DNA of 64,000 nucleotides, taken from Methylophilus sp. Leaf416. GTDB lineage: Bacteria > Pseudomonadota > Gammaproteobacteria > Burkholderiales > Methylophilaceae. Numbering within the stretch: the first letter of the stretch is position 1; the number at the start of each line of letters is the position of its first letter. The notes under the pieces are model-generated. The model did no database searches, was not told where the DNA came from, and saw only the letters and a list, made by a program, of their open reading frames with translations. The position numbers were made by a program, and so were the translations under genes. Below are positions 35,502 through 43,104 of the stretch, one piece after another. The stretch lies in NCBI RefSeq assembly GCF_001424665.1, contig NZ_LMQS01000001.1:807225-871224 (forward strand). The letters run 5' to 3'.

Positions 35502-36116
35502 TGTTACTCCACTGTTCTAAAAAGGTTTGATACTGGTTGATTCAAAATTGAGCTATTGGCAGCTTACTTGGGTGGAACTGTTGAAAAATAAATAGTGGGA
35601 TTGTGCAGACTTTGAAAATTAGTCATGAAAAGTAGATATGTATGCTAAATCAGTTTAACAGCACAGGCATTGTTAAAACATCCAATTTCATAATATGAGC
35701 GGTAATACAACTAAAGAGTTTTCCGACGGTGGGCACAAGAATGAATCGATGTAATCATTCATCGGTGCTACAAGGTAAGGAACTCCGGAAGAGTGTTCAG
35801 GTTTGATAGGTTGTTATTAGATAACATCGTAATATAGGCACTAATGAAATGAGGACTACATCGGTGCGATTTTTGCTAATTTAGATGTTTCAATAGTGAT
35901 ATTATTTCCTACACTTTCTGCATGAAAGTCTAGTTGTGACTGCATAATCGTGGGCCATCTTTTGATGGCTTTTTTTCATTCATTGATGAGCAACCACATA
36001 TTTAAATTGGGTTGGTACAAGAAAGCATTTTTCACAGCCATTATTTCTCGATATTGAGAGTAACAGAATGGCTGATTTTTTACTGAAGATTTATTTAATA
36101 AAGCCGTTAAACGTGA
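35502..36116. other. 615-base non-coding stretch between cheY and the TonB receptor
   Basis: AT-rich, with no convincing ORF. It holds a bulged hairpin at 35741-35762 (ATGAAT/ATTCAT arms) and two copies of ATCGGTGC about 100 bases apart, and ends with the terminator at 35954-35976. A short plus-strand transcript ending at that terminator is possible. Confidence 0.4.
35954..35976 (+). terminator. Compact terminator with no assigned gene
   Basis: Stem GCCATC/GATGGC, TTTT loop, then seven T. It is 141 bases upstream of the TonB receptor gene and on the same strand, with no ORF in front of it, so it may end a small RNA or attenuate a leader transcript. Confidence 0.75.
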
Positions 36117-38078
36117 ATGAAGTTCAGATCTCAAAATCGAGTTATTTATGCCTACGTCGCAATAATTGTTATACAGGGATGCACCAGTGTTTTTGCCGCA
36201 TCCACCGATGTCACTGACATTCCTTTTGAACACCTTATACAGACAGACATTATCACCGCATCGAGGATCGGCCAGCAGATTAGTAACGCGCCCTCTGCAG
36301 TCAGCACAGTCACTGCGGAAGATATTCGCAAATTTGGTTATCGAACTTTGGCTGACATTATCGGCAGCATGCGCGGGTTATATACCACCAATGACCGCAC
36401 CTACACCTATATGGGGGGGCGCGGATTTGGCCGGACCGGCGATTATGCTGGCAGGGTGATGTTGTTAATCGATGGCTACCAGGCCAATGACAATCTCTAC
36501 AACGCTGCCTACCTGGGCAATGACGGGCTACTGGATGCCGAGCTGATAGACAGGGTCGAATATGTTTCTGGCCCCGGTGGCGTCACTTATGGAAACGGCG
36601 CATTTTACGGCATCATTAATGTCATCACTAAAAAAGGCAGTGATATCAATGGAGTGCAAACTGCTCTGGATGCCGGCAGTTTTGGCAGCCAGAAGGAACG
36701 GGTGACCTATGGCAAGACGTTGGCCAATGGCTTAAATATATTACTGTCAGCCTCACGGTTCGCCAGTGATGGCCAGACACATTATTATCCTGAATTTGAT
36801 TCGCCTGCCACCAATAATGGCCGAGCAGAAAACCTGGATGATGAGCGCAACCGACGTTTTTTTGGCAAGCTAATTTTTGATAAATGGACCTTAATAGGTG
36901 CATTTGTTAGCCGCCGTAAAAGTGATCCGACTGCACAGTTTGGTGCGGACTTTAATGTCAGCCCTAATTGGATCCAGGATAGCAACGGCTTTATCGATCT
37001 CAAATACGACGCTGATTTCAACGCGCAGCATAAGGCTTCTTACCGAACCTATTATGGCCAGTATCAGTACCGTAGCCGTGCAGTGTTCACCGGGGAATTT
37101 TATTCGGAAAAAAATATGGGTCGCTGGTGGGGGGCAGAAGCAAAATTCACCAATACCAGCATCGCCAATCACAAGCTGCTCTATGGTGTCGAATATCGAA
37201 ATGATTACCAGCAGGACTTTTACTTGCCAGATGCTTCGCTGGAGCACAGCCAGTACCTGATAAGTGGTTATACGCAAGATGAATATCAGTGGCTGCGTAA
37301 CGTGCGCTTGAATATGGGGGCTCGTTATGACTACGGTGGAAAAAATGCCACTTTTGTCAGCCCGCGTGTGGCCGCTATTTATTCGGCAACCGAAGAAACG
37401 GATGTGAAGGTTTCGTATGCTTCGGCATTCAGGAGACCGAATGTCTATGAGAAATACTATTCCGACCCCAGTTTTCTGCTACCGAACAGGAACCTGAGGA
37501 AAGAAACAGTGGATGCGACGGAATTGGTGATTGAAAGTCGTCCGGATAGCCAGACCAAAATACAGAATTCATTTTTCTATTACACAACGCAAAACCTTAT
37601 ATCCGCCAGCGAAGTAGGGGGACCAGGCATCATTCAGTATGGCAACTGGGATAAGGCCATCACCAGGGGGGCGGATATCGAGCTGGACCATTTCTGGAAA
37701 TCTGGTATGCATCTGAAAACCAGTTATGCCTGGCAACTGGTTGAAGATGGCAATGGACAGTGGATGGTCAATTCACCCAGACATTTGTTCAAGTCCAACT
37801 TTTCCATGCCATTACTCAGCAACCAGCTCTACCTCGGCGTGGAATTGCAATCGTTTGGCAAGCGTTTAAGCGAGCAGCGAAACGACATAGCTGGCTACAG
37901 CTTAGTCAATGTCAGTCTGTCTTCCACCCACCTGATTCCGCATGTGAATGTCAGTGCGACGGTGCGCAACCTGTTTGACCGCGATTATGCGATTGCCGCG
38001 TCGGGTTTCAATGCGCAGGAAACCATTCTTCAAGATGGCAGGAATATTTGGCTACAAATGGTGTATCAATGGCCATGA
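36117..38078 (+). CDS. TonB-dependent outer membrane receptor
   Basis: 653 residues: signal peptide (cleavage near residue 27), a plug domain (about 45-170: ITASRIGQQISNAPSAVSTV, ADIIGSMRGLYTTNDRTYTY, RVEYVSGPGGVTYGNGAFYG) and a long beta-barrel ending QMVYQWP with a C-terminal aromatic. It is of the size and type used for siderophores or other small ligands, but the ligand is not readable. It overlaps the YfiR-like gene by four bases (ATGA), placing it at the head of a receptor-YfiR-cyclase operon; the ligand or periplasmic state may thus feed c-di-GMP signalling. Confidence 0.94.
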   Translation: MKFRSQNRVIYAYVAIIVIQGCTSVFAASTDVTDIPFEHLIQTDIITASRIGQQISNAPSAVSTVTAEDIRKFGYRTLADIIGSMRGLYTTNDRTYTYMGGRGFGRTGDYAGRVMLLIDGYQANDNLYNAAYLGNDGLLDAELIDRVEYVSGPGGVTYGNGAFYGIINVITKKGSDINGVQTALDAGSFGSQKERVTYGKTLANGLNILLSASRFASDGQTHYYPEFDSPATNNGRAENLDDERNRRFFGKLIFDKWTLIGAFVSRRKSDPTAQFGADFNVSPNWIQDSNGFIDLKYDADFNAQHKASYRTYYGQYQYRSRAVFTGEFYSEKNMGRWWGAEAKFTNTSIANHKLLYGVEYRNDYQQDFYLPDASLEHSQYLISGYTQDEYQWLRNVRLNMGARYDYGGKNATFVSPRVAAIYSATEETDVKVSYASAFRRPNVYEKYYSDPSFLLPNRNLRKETVDATELVIESRPDSQTKIQNSFFYYTTQNLISASEVGGPGIIQYGNWDKAITRGADIELDHFWKSGMHLKTSYAWQLVEDGNGQWMVNSPRHLFKSNFSMPLLSNQLYLGVELQSFGKRLSEQRNDIAGYSLVNVSLSSTHLIPHVNVSATVRNLFDRDYAIAASGFNAQETILQDGRNIWLQMVYQWP

Positions 38079-38584
38079 AGAAACCTCTGCTGTTGATGAT
38101 GGGCCTGCTGTGCCATCATGGCCATGCTCTTGCAGCGGCAATCCCCGAATTGGATATGCGCTCTGCCTACCTATATAACTTTGCTCAATTTACAGACTGG
38201 CCAGTCAATGATCAGCCGACCTTCAATATCTGTACCTTGGAAAAAGTTAGCGATAGTATCAGCCCGGAAGTGCTGGCTAATAAAACGGTCCATGGAAAGA
38301 AAATCCGGCTTGCACGTTTTTCGGAATCGACGGATGCCACCGAGTGCCAGTTGGTTTACCTAAATTCCTCAGACGCCGCCTATGTCGCAAAAATTGCCAA
38401 GATGCTGAGCACCGAGCATGTGCTGACCGTAGGGGAAGAATTTAACGGCAGCGGTCCAGGGATAATCAACTTGTCGATCAAGAACAACCGTCTAGTGTTT
38501 GATCTTGACCTCGCACGTGCGCGCAAAGCCAATATTTCTCTGAGTTCAAAATTGATTCCGCTTGCCCAGAAAGTGCATGAATAA
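38075..38584 (+). CDS. YfiR-like periplasmic regulator (DUF4154)
   Basis: 169 residues from the ATG that overlaps the receptor stop. A signal peptide (MKKPLLLMMGLLCHHGHALA) precedes a DUF4154 domain: RSAYLYNFAQFTDWP, FNICTLEKV, EFNGSGPGIINLSIKNNRLVFD and LIPLAQKV. YfiR proteins sit in the periplasm and hold a membrane diguanylate cyclase (YfiN/TpbB) inactive until stress releases them. The next gene starts inside its stop codon (TAATG) and encodes such a cyclase. Confidence 0.9.
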   Translation: MKKPLLLMMGLLCHHGHALAAAIPELDMRSAYLYNFAQFTDWPVNDQPTFNICTLEKVSDSISPEVLANKTVHGKKIRLARFSESTDATECQLVYLNSSDAAYVAKIAKMLSTEHVLTVGEEFNGSGPGIINLSIKNNRLVFDLDLARARKANISLSSKLIPLAQKVHE

Positions 38585-40704
38585 TGTTTTCTGCCAGATT
38601 GAATAATCTGTCTATCCAGATTAAATTATTGTTGGCCCAGGGAGTAGTGACGATTTCTGCCCTATTTGTGTTGTTGGCCATCGTTCTCGGCTACGGCTAC
38701 ACCAGTTTCAGGAATGACTTGTACAATGACTTGGACACCCAGGCCACCATCATTGAACATAGCAGCACTGCCGCGCTGCTCTTTGATGACAAAAATGCAG
38801 CAAATGAAATATTGTCCACGTTGAATCTAATGGGCAGCATCAACCGCGCTTATCTCTTTCACGAGACTGGTCATTTGCTGGCCACCTATGACAAAAATCA
38901 ACAAACCGTGCGCGCCTCCGAAATCCGCTTGCCCGCGTTACGCAAATTGAAATCCAGTTTCAAAACGCATATCCTGACCCGGGATATCGTGTTTGATCAC
39001 CGTGTAATCGGCACTATTTTTATAGAAGCCAACCTGGATAAATTGAATACCCGGCTCGGCCTGCTGGTCCTGGCGGTCATGATTGCTGCCTTCATAGGAT
39101 TGATCATCTCACTGCTAGTCTCAATTAGGATCAACAAATTTTTGACGCAACCCATTCTGGCCTTAACCAACCTGGTAGATAAAGTCTCCAGCAGTCATGA
39201 CTACACCGTACGTAGCCACCTGTTAACTAAAGATGAGATAGGCAGCCTGTCAGTGGGGATCAACGCCATGCTGCGCAGCATTGAGCAAAGGGATGAGCTG
39301 CTGGAAGCTGAGCTGGCCAAACAGAAGCAGGCGGAGAAAGCCCTTGACCGGCTGGCCTATTTTGACACCGTTACCCAGCTGCCTAACCGACACTATTTCA
39401 ACCAGCAATTGCAAAAGAAAATTATAGAGGCTGAGCGCCTCAACAAAGTCTGCTGCCTGATGTTCATTGATCTTGATGACTTCAAGGTCATCAATGATAC
39501 CTATGGGCACCGGGTTGGCGACGAGTTGCTGGCGGATGTAGGGCATCGCCTTAAGGAAAACCTCAGGCCTGGCGATGAAGTATTCCGTATAGGCGGCGAT
39601 GAGTTCGCTATCCTGATTTCTGATAATAACCAGTTTTCCCATGCGCGGGAATTAGCCGCTAAAGTCATCCACAACTGTGCTGAAAAATTCATCATCAATA
39701 ACAATGACCTATATATCGGCGTCAGCATAGGTATTAGCGGTTCAACCCAGCCTGGCATACAGGCTACAGATTTGCTGCGCTCAGCCGACAGCGCAATGTA
39801 TAGGGCAAAAAATGAGGGCAAGAATAATTTCAAACTCTTTTCCAAGGAAATTGATGATGAATCTCATTTCAGGAACTATCTGGAAACCGCGCTTAGAAGT
39901 GCACTGGGACGCAATGAATTTGAAGTGTATTACCAACCCATCATCAACCTGAAGTCCGAGCAGATCGTCGGTTTTGAGGCTTTGCTAAGGTGGCATGAAC
40001 CCATTTATGGAGATATCAGCCCCGGCATTTTCATTCCATGCGCGGAGCGTATCGGTGTAATTATCCCGATAGGTGAATGGGTGTTACGTCAAGCCTGCCT
40101 GCAACAGAAAAAGTTGCGAGATGAGTTTGGTATCGATTTCATGATGAACGTGAATCTTTCAGGGAGACAGCTGCGAGAGTTTGATGTGGTGCATAAAATC
40201 CTGGATGTTGTGTCGGAAACCGGCATCAACCCGACCGCCTTGAATATTGAGCTGACTGAAAGCGTGCTGATGGATAACTCCCAGTCTACGATCAATAAAT
40301 TCCATGTCTTGCGCGCTGCAGGGGTAAGCATTTCCATTGATGATTTTGGTACCGGCTATTCATCATTAAGCTACCTGAAGCGGTTCCCAATCAATACAAT
40401 CAAGATTGATCGCAGTTTTATCATGGATATCTCGCACGATTCAGAGGACCAGGCCATTACGCTGGCAATCATTGCCCTGGCAAACACGCTCAAACTCACC
40501 GTTGTGGCTGAAGGTGTTGAGACGACTGAACAAAAGAGGATTTTAAGGCAAAATAATTGCGAGAAGGCTCAAGGCTATTTATTTAGTAAACCATTACCAT
40601 CGCCTGCACTAGAAAGTGTGGTTAAAGCTAATTTCTCACTAAATACTCTTGAAGAGCATAATCAAAACTTGATTAATTATGTGGACTCATCAAATTTGGA
40701 TTAA
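38584..40704 (+). CDS. Membrane GGDEF-EAL protein of the YfiN type
   Basis: 706 residues. The first transmembrane helix is at about 20-40, followed by a periplasmic CHASE8-like region (DLDTQATIIEHSSTAALLFD), a second helix (about 155-180) and HAMP (about 185-235). GGDEF carries RIGGDEF (near residue 340) and EAL carries EALLRW (near 465) and DDFGTGYSSLSYLKRF. Both active sites look intact, whereas P. aeruginosa YfiN has no EAL, so this copy may be bifunctional. Translationally coupled to the YfiR-like gene, which should repress it from the periplasm. Confidence 0.93.
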   Translation: MFSARLNNLSIQIKLLLAQGVVTISALFVLLAIVLGYGYTSFRNDLYNDLDTQATIIEHSSTAALLFDDKNAANEILSTLNLMGSINRAYLFHETGHLLATYDKNQQTVRASEIRLPALRKLKSSFKTHILTRDIVFDHRVIGTIFIEANLDKLNTRLGLLVLAVMIAAFIGLIISLLVSIRINKFLTQPILALTNLVDKVSSSHDYTVRSHLLTKDEIGSLSVGINAMLRSIEQRDELLEAELAKQKQAEKALDRLAYFDTVTQLPNRHYFNQQLQKKIIEAERLNKVCCLMFIDLDDFKVINDTYGHRVGDELLADVGHRLKENLRPGDEVFRIGGDEFAILISDNNQFSHARELAAKVIHNCAEKFIINNNDLYIGVSIGISGSTQPGIQATDLLRSADSAMYRAKNEGKNNFKLFSKEIDDESHFRNYLETALRSALGRNEFEVYYQPIINLKSEQIVGFEALLRWHEPIYGDISPGIFIPCAERIGVIIPIGEWVLRQACLQQKKLRDEFGIDFMMNVNLSGRQLREFDVVHKILDVVSETGINPTALNIELTESVLMDNSQSTINKFHVLRAAGVSISIDDFGTGYSSLSYLKRFPINTIKIDRSFIMDISHDSEDQAITLAIIALANTLKLTVVAEGVETTEQKRILRQNNCEKAQGYLFSKPLPSPALESVVKANFSLNTLEEHNQNLINYVDSSNLD

Positions 40705-40706
40705 AG

Positions 40707-41078
40707 AATATCCCGAAAAATGGGCCCGTTGAGAAGCTTAACAATACGGTAGGTCAATTCATCGCTTGGAGGAAAACAACGGGGCTGTCCCCCAAAAACA
40801 AAAGCAGAACTTTTGGGATCGCTTATAACAATCCAGATACAGCTGAACCTTCACAATTTCGCTTTGACATTGCTGGCGAAGTTAAAAGTGATGTCCCAGA
40901 AAATACGCATGGAATCGTTATGAAAACTATTCCTGATGGCCGTTGCGCAGTAGTAAGGCATTTGGGATCACATAACCGCTTGGGAGAGTCAATCTATCCC
41001 TTATACCGGGAACGGCTGCCTAATAGTGGCGAAGAATTACGTGACTACCCACTTTACTTTCAATTTATTTTTTCCTAA
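40707..41078 (+). pseudogene. 3' fragment of an AraC-type regulator (GyrI-like domain)
   Basis: An open frame without start codon reads NGPVEKLNNTVGQFIAWRKT, then SRTFGIAYNNPDT, then RFDIAGEV, VVRHLGSHNRLGES, LYRERLPNSGEELRDYP. This is the GyrI-like/SbmC effector-binding domain found at the C-terminus of many AraC regulators. The DNA-binding half and any start are gone; the fragment abuts the end of the GGDEF-EAL gene. The break probably marks the edge of a module that moved in. Confidence 0.7.
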
Positions 41079-41185
41079 CGTTGAGCTAAAGGGCTGGCTT
41101 TGGCCAGTTCCGCTTGAATGAGGGTTAGGTTATCTTCCTTTTTAAGCTCTGCTATTCAACTATTAATTGCACTATACCAAACAAA

Positions 41186-41280
41186 AAAGACCCGAGGCGT
41201 TAACCCTGAGTCTCTCATCTAGTACGGCCCACCTAAAGATCGAACTTTGTACTCACGCTAAGCCACTTCCGCTTGGGCAA
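41186..41280 (-). repeat. tRNA-like remnant with GACTCAGGG hairpin
   Basis: Minus strand: a T-arm-like AAAG TTCGATC TTTAG and acceptor-like GTGGGCCGTA lead into TAGATGAGAGACTC and a hairpin GACTCAGGG/CCTCGGGTC (41188-41212) with a T run. The junction matches the unit at 29694-29740. Overall too degenerate for a functional tRNA. Confidence 0.5.
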
Positions 41281-41295
41281 ACTCGAACTCCCACG

Positions 41296-41399
41296 CCAAG
41301 CCAACATAATGGTCAACGATCTCAGCGGGGATTACCGTCGTATCAGTCAGTCCCTGATTGCTTGCCTGTGACTCAAGACGCACGACTATGGGCAGGCTT
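41296..41399 (+). repeat. Dispersed repeat, copy C
   Basis: Starts CCAAGCCAACATAATGG and ends GACTATGGGCAGGCTT; closely similar to copies A and B. Read in one frame it encodes PSQHNGQR followed by DARLWAGFRAARK, like the small ORF at 26555. It lies between two tRNA-like scars. Confidence 0.72.
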
Positions 41400-41455
41400 C
41401 AGGGCGGCAAGGAAGTTAGTTTTGGGAAAAAGCTGACTGGTCAATCAAAAAAATC

Positions 41456-41527
41456 CTGAAACGCCGAAATTCTGAAAAACTGAACCTGTTGGAAAATAGT
41501 GAAAAACTGAATTCTGAAACGCTGAAA
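41456..41527. repeat. Short direct repeats next to the tRNA-Lys half copy
   Basis: CTGAAACGCyGAAA occurs at 41456 and 41514, and GAAAAACTGAA at 41474 and 41501. The cluster directly adjoins the duplicated tRNA-Lys segment. Its layout is reminiscent of recombinase arm sites, but could be simple sequence drift. Confidence 0.5.
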
Positions 41528-41602
41528 AGAAAAACGGCTCACATTTCTGCAAGCCATCTTTATATTTTGGTAGGTGTGCGGGAATCAAACTCACGACAAA
41601 GG
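41513..41602 (-). repeat. Partial tRNA-Lys duplicate plus terminator (att-like)
   Basis: Identical over 43 bases to 42835-42877 (tRNA-Lys terminator), then closely matching the tRNA 3' half through GGTAGGTGTGCGGG and CACGACAAA, with a few substitutions and short gaps. The 5' half of the tRNA is absent. It lies 1322 bases from the intact copy with the PEP-CTERM gene between, the layout expected of attL/attR at a tRNA 3' end. Confidence 0.85.
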
Positions 41603-41605
41603 TTG

Positions 41606-42805
41606 CTAATTAACCTTTCGACGTCTTTGCATAAAAACTACCACCCCTAAACCAGCTAGCAACATGCCCAAATTTTCAGGTTCTGGAACTGACAAAACTG
41701 GACTAAGAATATATACTTTTCCAGCTACGGGAGATGAAATTAATATTTGCCCCATATCATTTATATCTAAAGGTACAACAACACCAGCCATGCCAAAATC
41801 TGAAGGTTTATTAATTAGATCTGTAATTGAACTCAGTAATCGAAAACCATTTGTGATGTCCCAAATGAAACCTTGAACTTGGTTACCAGCAATCGTGCCT
41901 AGAACACTTCCTGAATTATTTATCGCTGTTGCTGATATTTGACTTCCATTGAATTCCTCAGGGATATTTATATTAATCAATCCTTGTACGGGGTCCCAGA
42001 AGAACGGTCGACTCTGATAATAAAATTCACTTGAATCTAAAGTAAAAGACCCTACAACTTGCCCTAAGTCATTAACTGCTGCCGCTGAGCTGCCAACAAG
42101 ATGGGGTAAATCAAATAAACGGGTTAAGCCATCTTGCTGAGTGCCAATCGCAGCAAAAGATCTAGCTTCGGTCAAACTTGATATTGAACCAACGACTACA
42201 CCATTGTTATTGATGGAACTAATATTTACTGAAGTATTTTCTGCAAGGTTATTTGTATTTAATAACTTATGTCCACTAACAGTATCCCAAAAATAGTATT
42301 GATTAGTATCGTTATGACCAACAACCGTACCATTATTGTTAATCGCAATAGCTTTCGAGGAACCATCAGTAGCATTTATAAATTCAATCTCCTTGATACC
42401 GTTTGTTTGATTCCAAATGAATGCTCTATTCCCAGATTGACCAACTACAACCCCGCCATCATTGATGGCAGTTGCTGTACCGCTCACACCAAACATTGAG
42501 TATTCTGTTTTCACAAATCCAAGCTTTTGAAAATTGCCATTGCTATCCCATTTAAGCGGAATGAGTCCCAAATGTGGCCACGACTCTGCATCATCATAAA
42601 AATCAATTCCAAGACTCTCTCCAACAACTTCTCCAGAATTATTAATGGCATATGCATAGCTATAATTCAATCCGTTGACAGACGAGTAATCATTAAGCTG
42701 CACAAGGCTGTAGAGATCAACAGAATATGCGTTAGTCAAATGATGAAAAAAAAGAAACGATGAAAAAAATATACCGCGTGTAATTGTTTTTATTCTTTTC
42801 GACAC
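41606..42805 (-). CDS. PEP-CTERM exported protein with HAF repeats
   Basis: 399 residues from a GTG at 42805 with an AAAAGG ribosome site; an earlier in-frame start at 42874 would lie inside the tRNA-Lys terminator repeat and is rejected. Signal region: ITRGIFFSSFLFFHHLTNAYS. The body has about seven HAF-type repeats (AINNSGEVVGES, AINDGGVVVGQS, AINNNGTVVGHN, SINNNGVVVGSI, AVNDLGQVVGSF, AINNSGSVLGTI). The C-terminus is VPEPENLGMLLAGLGVVVF followed by MQRRRKVN, the PEP-CTERM sorting signal removed by exosortase. Probably exported to the exopolysaccharide layer. Clearly more AT-rich than flanking core genes and sandwiched between tRNA-Lys repeats, so recently acquired. Confidence 0.88.
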   Translation of the reverse strand: MSKRIKTITRGIFFSSFLFFHHLTNAYSVDLYSLVQLNDYSSVNGLNYSYAYAINNSGEVVGESLGIDFYDDAESWPHLGLIPLKWDSNGNFQKLGFVKTEYSMFGVSGTATAINDGGVVVGQSGNRAFIWNQTNGIKEIEFINATDGSSKAIAINNNGTVVGHNDTNQYYFWDTVSGHKLLNTNNLAENTSVNISSINNNGVVVGSISSLTEARSFAAIGTQQDGLTRLFDLPHLVGSSAAAVNDLGQVVGSFTLDSSEFYYQSRPFFWDPVQGLININIPEEFNGSQISATAINNSGSVLGTIAGNQVQGFIWDITNGFRLLSSITDLINKPSDFGMAGVVVPLDINDMGQILISSPVAGKVYILSPVLSVPEPENLGMLLAGLGVVVFMQRRRKVN

Positions 42806-42846
42806 TTTATTAATACCTTTTAATTTAATTGAACTCTGAAACGCTG

Positions 42847-42879
42847 AAAAGAAAAACGGCTCACATTTCTGCAAGCCGT
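42847..42879 (-). terminator. Terminator of the tRNA-Lys gene
   Basis: Stem ACGGCT/AGCCGT with a 12-base loop, followed on the minus strand by TTTTTCTTTT. Begins 12 bases past the tRNA CCA end. The same hairpin is duplicated at 41.5 and 22.75 kb. Confidence 0.85.
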
Positions 42880-42890
42880 CTTTTGTGTTT

Positions 42891-42966
42891 TGGTAGGGTG
42901 TGCGGGGATCGAACCCACGACAAACGGATTAAAAGTCCGCTGCTCTACCAGCTGAGCTAACACCCC
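42891..42966 (-). tRNA. tRNA-Lys (anticodon TTT)
   Basis: 76 nt with encoded CCA. Acceptor GGGGTGT pairs with ACACCCT (one G-T at the end), D-arm AGCTCAGCTGGTAGAGC, anticodon loop CTTTTAA with anticodon TTT at 42931-42933, T-arm GTGGG TTCGATC CCCGC. Intact and presumably functional. Its 3' half is duplicated twice upstream in the window, marking it as an integration site. Confidence 0.97.
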
Positions 42967-43104
42967 ATTGTTTTCTAGCTTGCTGCGCTGTTTTGCGTCA
43001 AATTTGAAAGAACGCGATTATGGGGGATTTACGGGAATTGGTCAATGCTGTTTTTGCTTTTTTGTATAAAAAGTTTATTTTGACAGAATCCCGTTTTCAT
43101 GACC

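Noticed and set aside
35701-35830. Possible riboswitch upstream of the TonB receptor
   Set aside because: Compared mentally with c-di-GMP-I and cobalamin consensus; the core motifs are absent.
35976-36233. 85-codon minus-strand ORF overlapping the TonB receptor start
   Set aside because: It overlaps the signal peptide region of a well-supported gene and shows no protein-like features.
41186-41280. Possible functional tRNA in the minus orientation
   Set aside because: Only a T-arm and acceptor-like part can be seen; there is no D-arm or anticodon arm that folds, so it is listed as a remnant.
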